Made by a program: the position numbers and the translations under genes. Below, one piece after another: positions 5,805 to 7,377 of a stretch of 7,377 nt of DNA; the stretch's first letter is position 1; each line of letters opens with the position of its first letter. Below the pieces are notes generated by a model. That model did not search any database. It saw only the letters and a program-made list of their open reading frames with translations, and had not been told where the DNA came from. Origin of the DNA: an uncultured Desulfovibrio sp. (lineage in GTDB: Bacteria; Desulfobacterota; Desulfovibrionia; Desulfovibrionales; Desulfovibrionaceae); NCBI GenBank assembly GCA_946490455.1, contig CAMLXE010000087.1, positions 1 through 7,377 of the forward strand. Reading direction: 5' to 3'.

Positions 5805-7172
5805 ATGAGTGAAATTCCAATAAAGCATCTCATTCCGCAGCATGTTGTGGACCTGGATATCACGGCACTTGTTTCCGATGGACGAGGCATCGGACGTCTG
5901 GAAGGCATGGCTGTTTTTGTGGAAGGGGCGCTTCCCGGACAACGGGTCCGTGCACGTATTGCGCGGGTCCGGAAGCGTATGGCTGATGCCGATCTTGTGG
6001 AAGTTCTGGTCCCTTCCGGTGAGGAAAAGGCGCCTCCCTGTCCGCATGCAGGACGCTGCGGCGGATGCCCGTGGCAGGGGCTGCCCTATGCACGACAGCT
6101 TGAATGGAAAGCCCGTACGGTGCGTGATGCGCTACAGCGGATAGGCGGCATTGCCGAGCCGCCCATGCTGGATATTCTGCCTTCCCCCATGGAATGGGGC
6201 TATCGCAACAAGATGGAATTTGCCTTTGGAAGGGCAGAGTCCGGAGAGAGTATTCTTGGCTTGCGCGAGCGTGGTTCCCGGGCGATTGTTCCGGTTACGG
6301 ATTGTCTTCTGCAGTCTCCCTTGACCATGCAGGTACTCAATGTCGTCCGTGAGCTGGTTCGGAAACAGGAAAGGCTTTCCATACGATGTCGCTTTCTTGT
6401 TGTGCGCAGACCGGCCGCCGGCGGCTGTTTTATCGAGCTGATTGTGGGACCTGATGCGGCAAGAAAGGATGACGCCAGGCTGGGAAAGCTCTTGGGTGCA
6501 GAATTGAGAGCTGCCGTTCCTGAGCTGTCTGGATTTACATTGTCTCTGCGTTCAGCACCGGGAGATGTGGCCTATGGCGAGTCCATTGCCTATACGGATG
6601 GGGAAATTCGGGAGCGCATTGCCGGGGTAGAGCTTTTGCTTGGACCGTCTTCCTTTTTTCAGGTCAATACCCCAGCAGCAGAACTGCTGTATGCCGAGAT
6701 TGCCCGTCTGTGCAATCTTGAAGTGCTGGAAGAACCTGTTGTGTGGGATGTGTATGGCGGTATCGGTTCCATTGGCTTTTCTCTGATGCAGCATATGAAG
6801 GGCGGACGTCTGATTGGCGTGGAGGAAATGCCGGGAGCTGTTCAGTACGCCCGCAAGAATGCGGCTGCCCTCAAGGTGAGAGGTTACCGTATGGAAGCAG
6901 GAGATGCCCGCAGCATCCTGGGACGCCTGACAAGAGAGCAGCATCCTGATGTGATCGTCGTTGATCCACCGCGTGCCGGGCTGGATGCAAGGGTCATTCA
7001 GCACCTGCTGAGGGCCTCACCTGCACGGCTGATTTATGTTTCGTGCAATCCTGCGACGCTTGCCAGAGACATTGCACGACTTTCGAGCGGATTCCGTCTG
7101 CGTTCGGTCCGCCCTGTGGACCTTTTTCCTCAGACTCCCCATGTGGAAAGCGTAGCGCTGCTTGAGAAGTGA
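5805..7172 (+). CDS. rlmD: 23S rRNA (uracil-5)-methyltransferase, RlmD/RumA type
   Basis: The protein has 455 residues, normal for RlmD (E. coli 433). Residues 10-70 form a TRAM-like RNA-binding domain. C79, C85, C88 (CPHAGRCGGC) and C167 are the expected [4Fe-4S] ligands. YRNKMEFAFG (133-142) and SSFFQVN (282-288) are family motifs. The SAM site is VWDVYGGIGSIG (313-324), VIVVDPPRAGLD (383-394) follows, the catalytic nucleophile is C414 in YVSCNPATLARD, and E448 in HVES is the general base. It would methylate U1939-type uridine in 23S rRNA using S-adenosylmethionine. RlmC or TrmA-like specificity cannot be separated by eye, though the cluster cysteines argue against TrmA. The SAM motif has Gly where E. 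coli RlmD has Cys (YGG versus FCG). GGAGG (5796-5800) sits 4 bases before the ATG, slightly short spacing. It is transcribed divergently from the small membrane gene. Confidence 0.9.
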   Translation: MSEIPIKHLIPQHVVDLDITALVSDGRGIGRLEGMAVFVEGALPGQRVRARIARVRKRMADADLVEVLVPSGEEKAPPCPHAGRCGGCPWQGLPYARQLEWKARTVRDALQRIGGIAEPPMLDILPSPMEWGYRNKMEFAFGRAESGESILGLRERGSRAIVPVTDCLLQSPLTMQVLNVVRELVRKQERLSIRCRFLVVRRPAAGGCFIELIVGPDAARKDDARLGKLLGAELRAAVPELSGFTLSLRSAPGDVAYGESIAYTDGEIRERIAGVELLLGPSSFFQVNTPAAELLYAEIARLCNLEVLEEPVVWDVYGGIGSIGFSLMQHMKGGRLIGVEEMPGAVQYARKNAAALKVRGYRMEAGDARSILGRLTREQHPDVIVVDPPRAGLDARVIQHLLRASPARLIYVSCNPATLARDIARLSSGFRLRSVRPVDLFPQTPHVESVALLEK

Positions 7173-7300
7173 TGCCAAAAAGGAAAGCAATGAATTTCCT
7201 GTCTGGGGAATGACCTATGGCACCTTCAGAGTATTGGAGAGACGTTGGAGAAATGTTACGGAGACTGTGATCCAAGGGGAAGGGATACATTTTTCCTGAA

Positions 7301-7328
7301 ACCAGGAGGCATTCTTTTGCCGCCTGGT
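7301..7328 (+). terminator. Imperfect stem-loop downstream of rlmD, possible terminator
   Basis: ACCAGGAGGCA (7301-7311) and TGCCGCCTGGT (7318-7328) form an 11-position stem with one A-G mismatch and a 6-base loop. It lies 128 bases after the rlmD stop. The following bases are CGGTTTCTC, a poor T-tract. It may end rlmD transcription, or belong to a gene beyond the window. The rest of 7173-7377 shows no convincing gene: minus-strand frames open from the edge lack a recognisable product, and the ATG at 7347 is too close to the edge to judge. Confidence 0.35.
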
Positions 7329-7377
7329 CGGTTTCTCAGAAGCAAAATGACTGTCTGCCATGCCGTTGGCGCATGGA

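Noticed and set aside
5475..6047. Longer 190-codon reading of the small membrane protein, starting inside rlmD on the opposite strand
   Set aside because: The upstream part overlaps rlmD antisense and shows no protein character, whereas good ribosome sites exist at 5623-5628 and 5648-5655 next to short starts.
6994..7290. Minus-strand 98-codon frame overlapping the end of rlmD
   Set aside because: About 180 bases overlap rlmD antisense, no ribosome site or recognisable motif is present, and the composition is like that of the other shadow frames.
1..7377. CRISPR arrays, tRNAs, insertion sequences, tandem repeats, or a defence island
   Set aside because: Reading both strands showed no regularly spaced repeats, no cloverleaf, no transposase or terminal inverted repeats, and no partner genes that would turn the ATPase into a recognisable defence system.

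Overview
The window is a compact, protein-dense bacterial chromosomal segment with a GC content in the mid-50s by eye. It has five recognisable genes and one small unrecognised gene. A stand-alone IMP cyclohydrolase lacking the usual AICAR transformylase half, together with the general style of the proteins, suggests an anaerobic Desulfovibrio-like member of the Desulfobacterota. No rRNA or other decisive marker is present, so this is an inference. There is no sign of a mobile element, CRISPR array, tRNA or rRNA.

Layout. From the left edge to 3536 (+) runs the 3' part of a very large SMC/Rad50-like, YhaN-type coiled-coil ATPase; its N-terminal Walker A part lies outside the window. After 79 bases comes a DUF985-type cupin gene (3616-4161, +). 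It meets a MutT-like Nudix hydrolase gene (4149-4595, -) tail to tail with a 13-base overlap. Upstream of the Nudix gene on the minus strand are a weak candidate promoter and the rho-independent terminator (4707-4727) of the next gene, the stand-alone purH-type IMP cyclohydrolase (4750-5343, -). The 131-base leader of purH holds a perfect 11-bp hairpin, an extended -10-like element and a second small hairpin. Before it lies a short gene for a 46-residue single-pass membrane protein with a histidine-rich tail (5475-5615, -). A 189-base divergent intergenic region separates this from a 23S rRNA (uracil-5)-methyltransferase gene of the RlmD type (5805-7172, +). The last 205 bases hold no convincing gene, only one imperfect stem-loop.

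How the genes relate. They are mostly unrelated housekeeping functions: DNA-repair-like ATPase, nucleotide-pool cleaning, purine synthesis and rRNA modification. I see no defence system or biosynthetic cluster. The points most worth a second look are the membrane-spanning pair set inside the ATPase coiled coil, the unrecognised small membrane protein with two plausible starts, and the overlapping promoter and hairpin elements upstream of purH.
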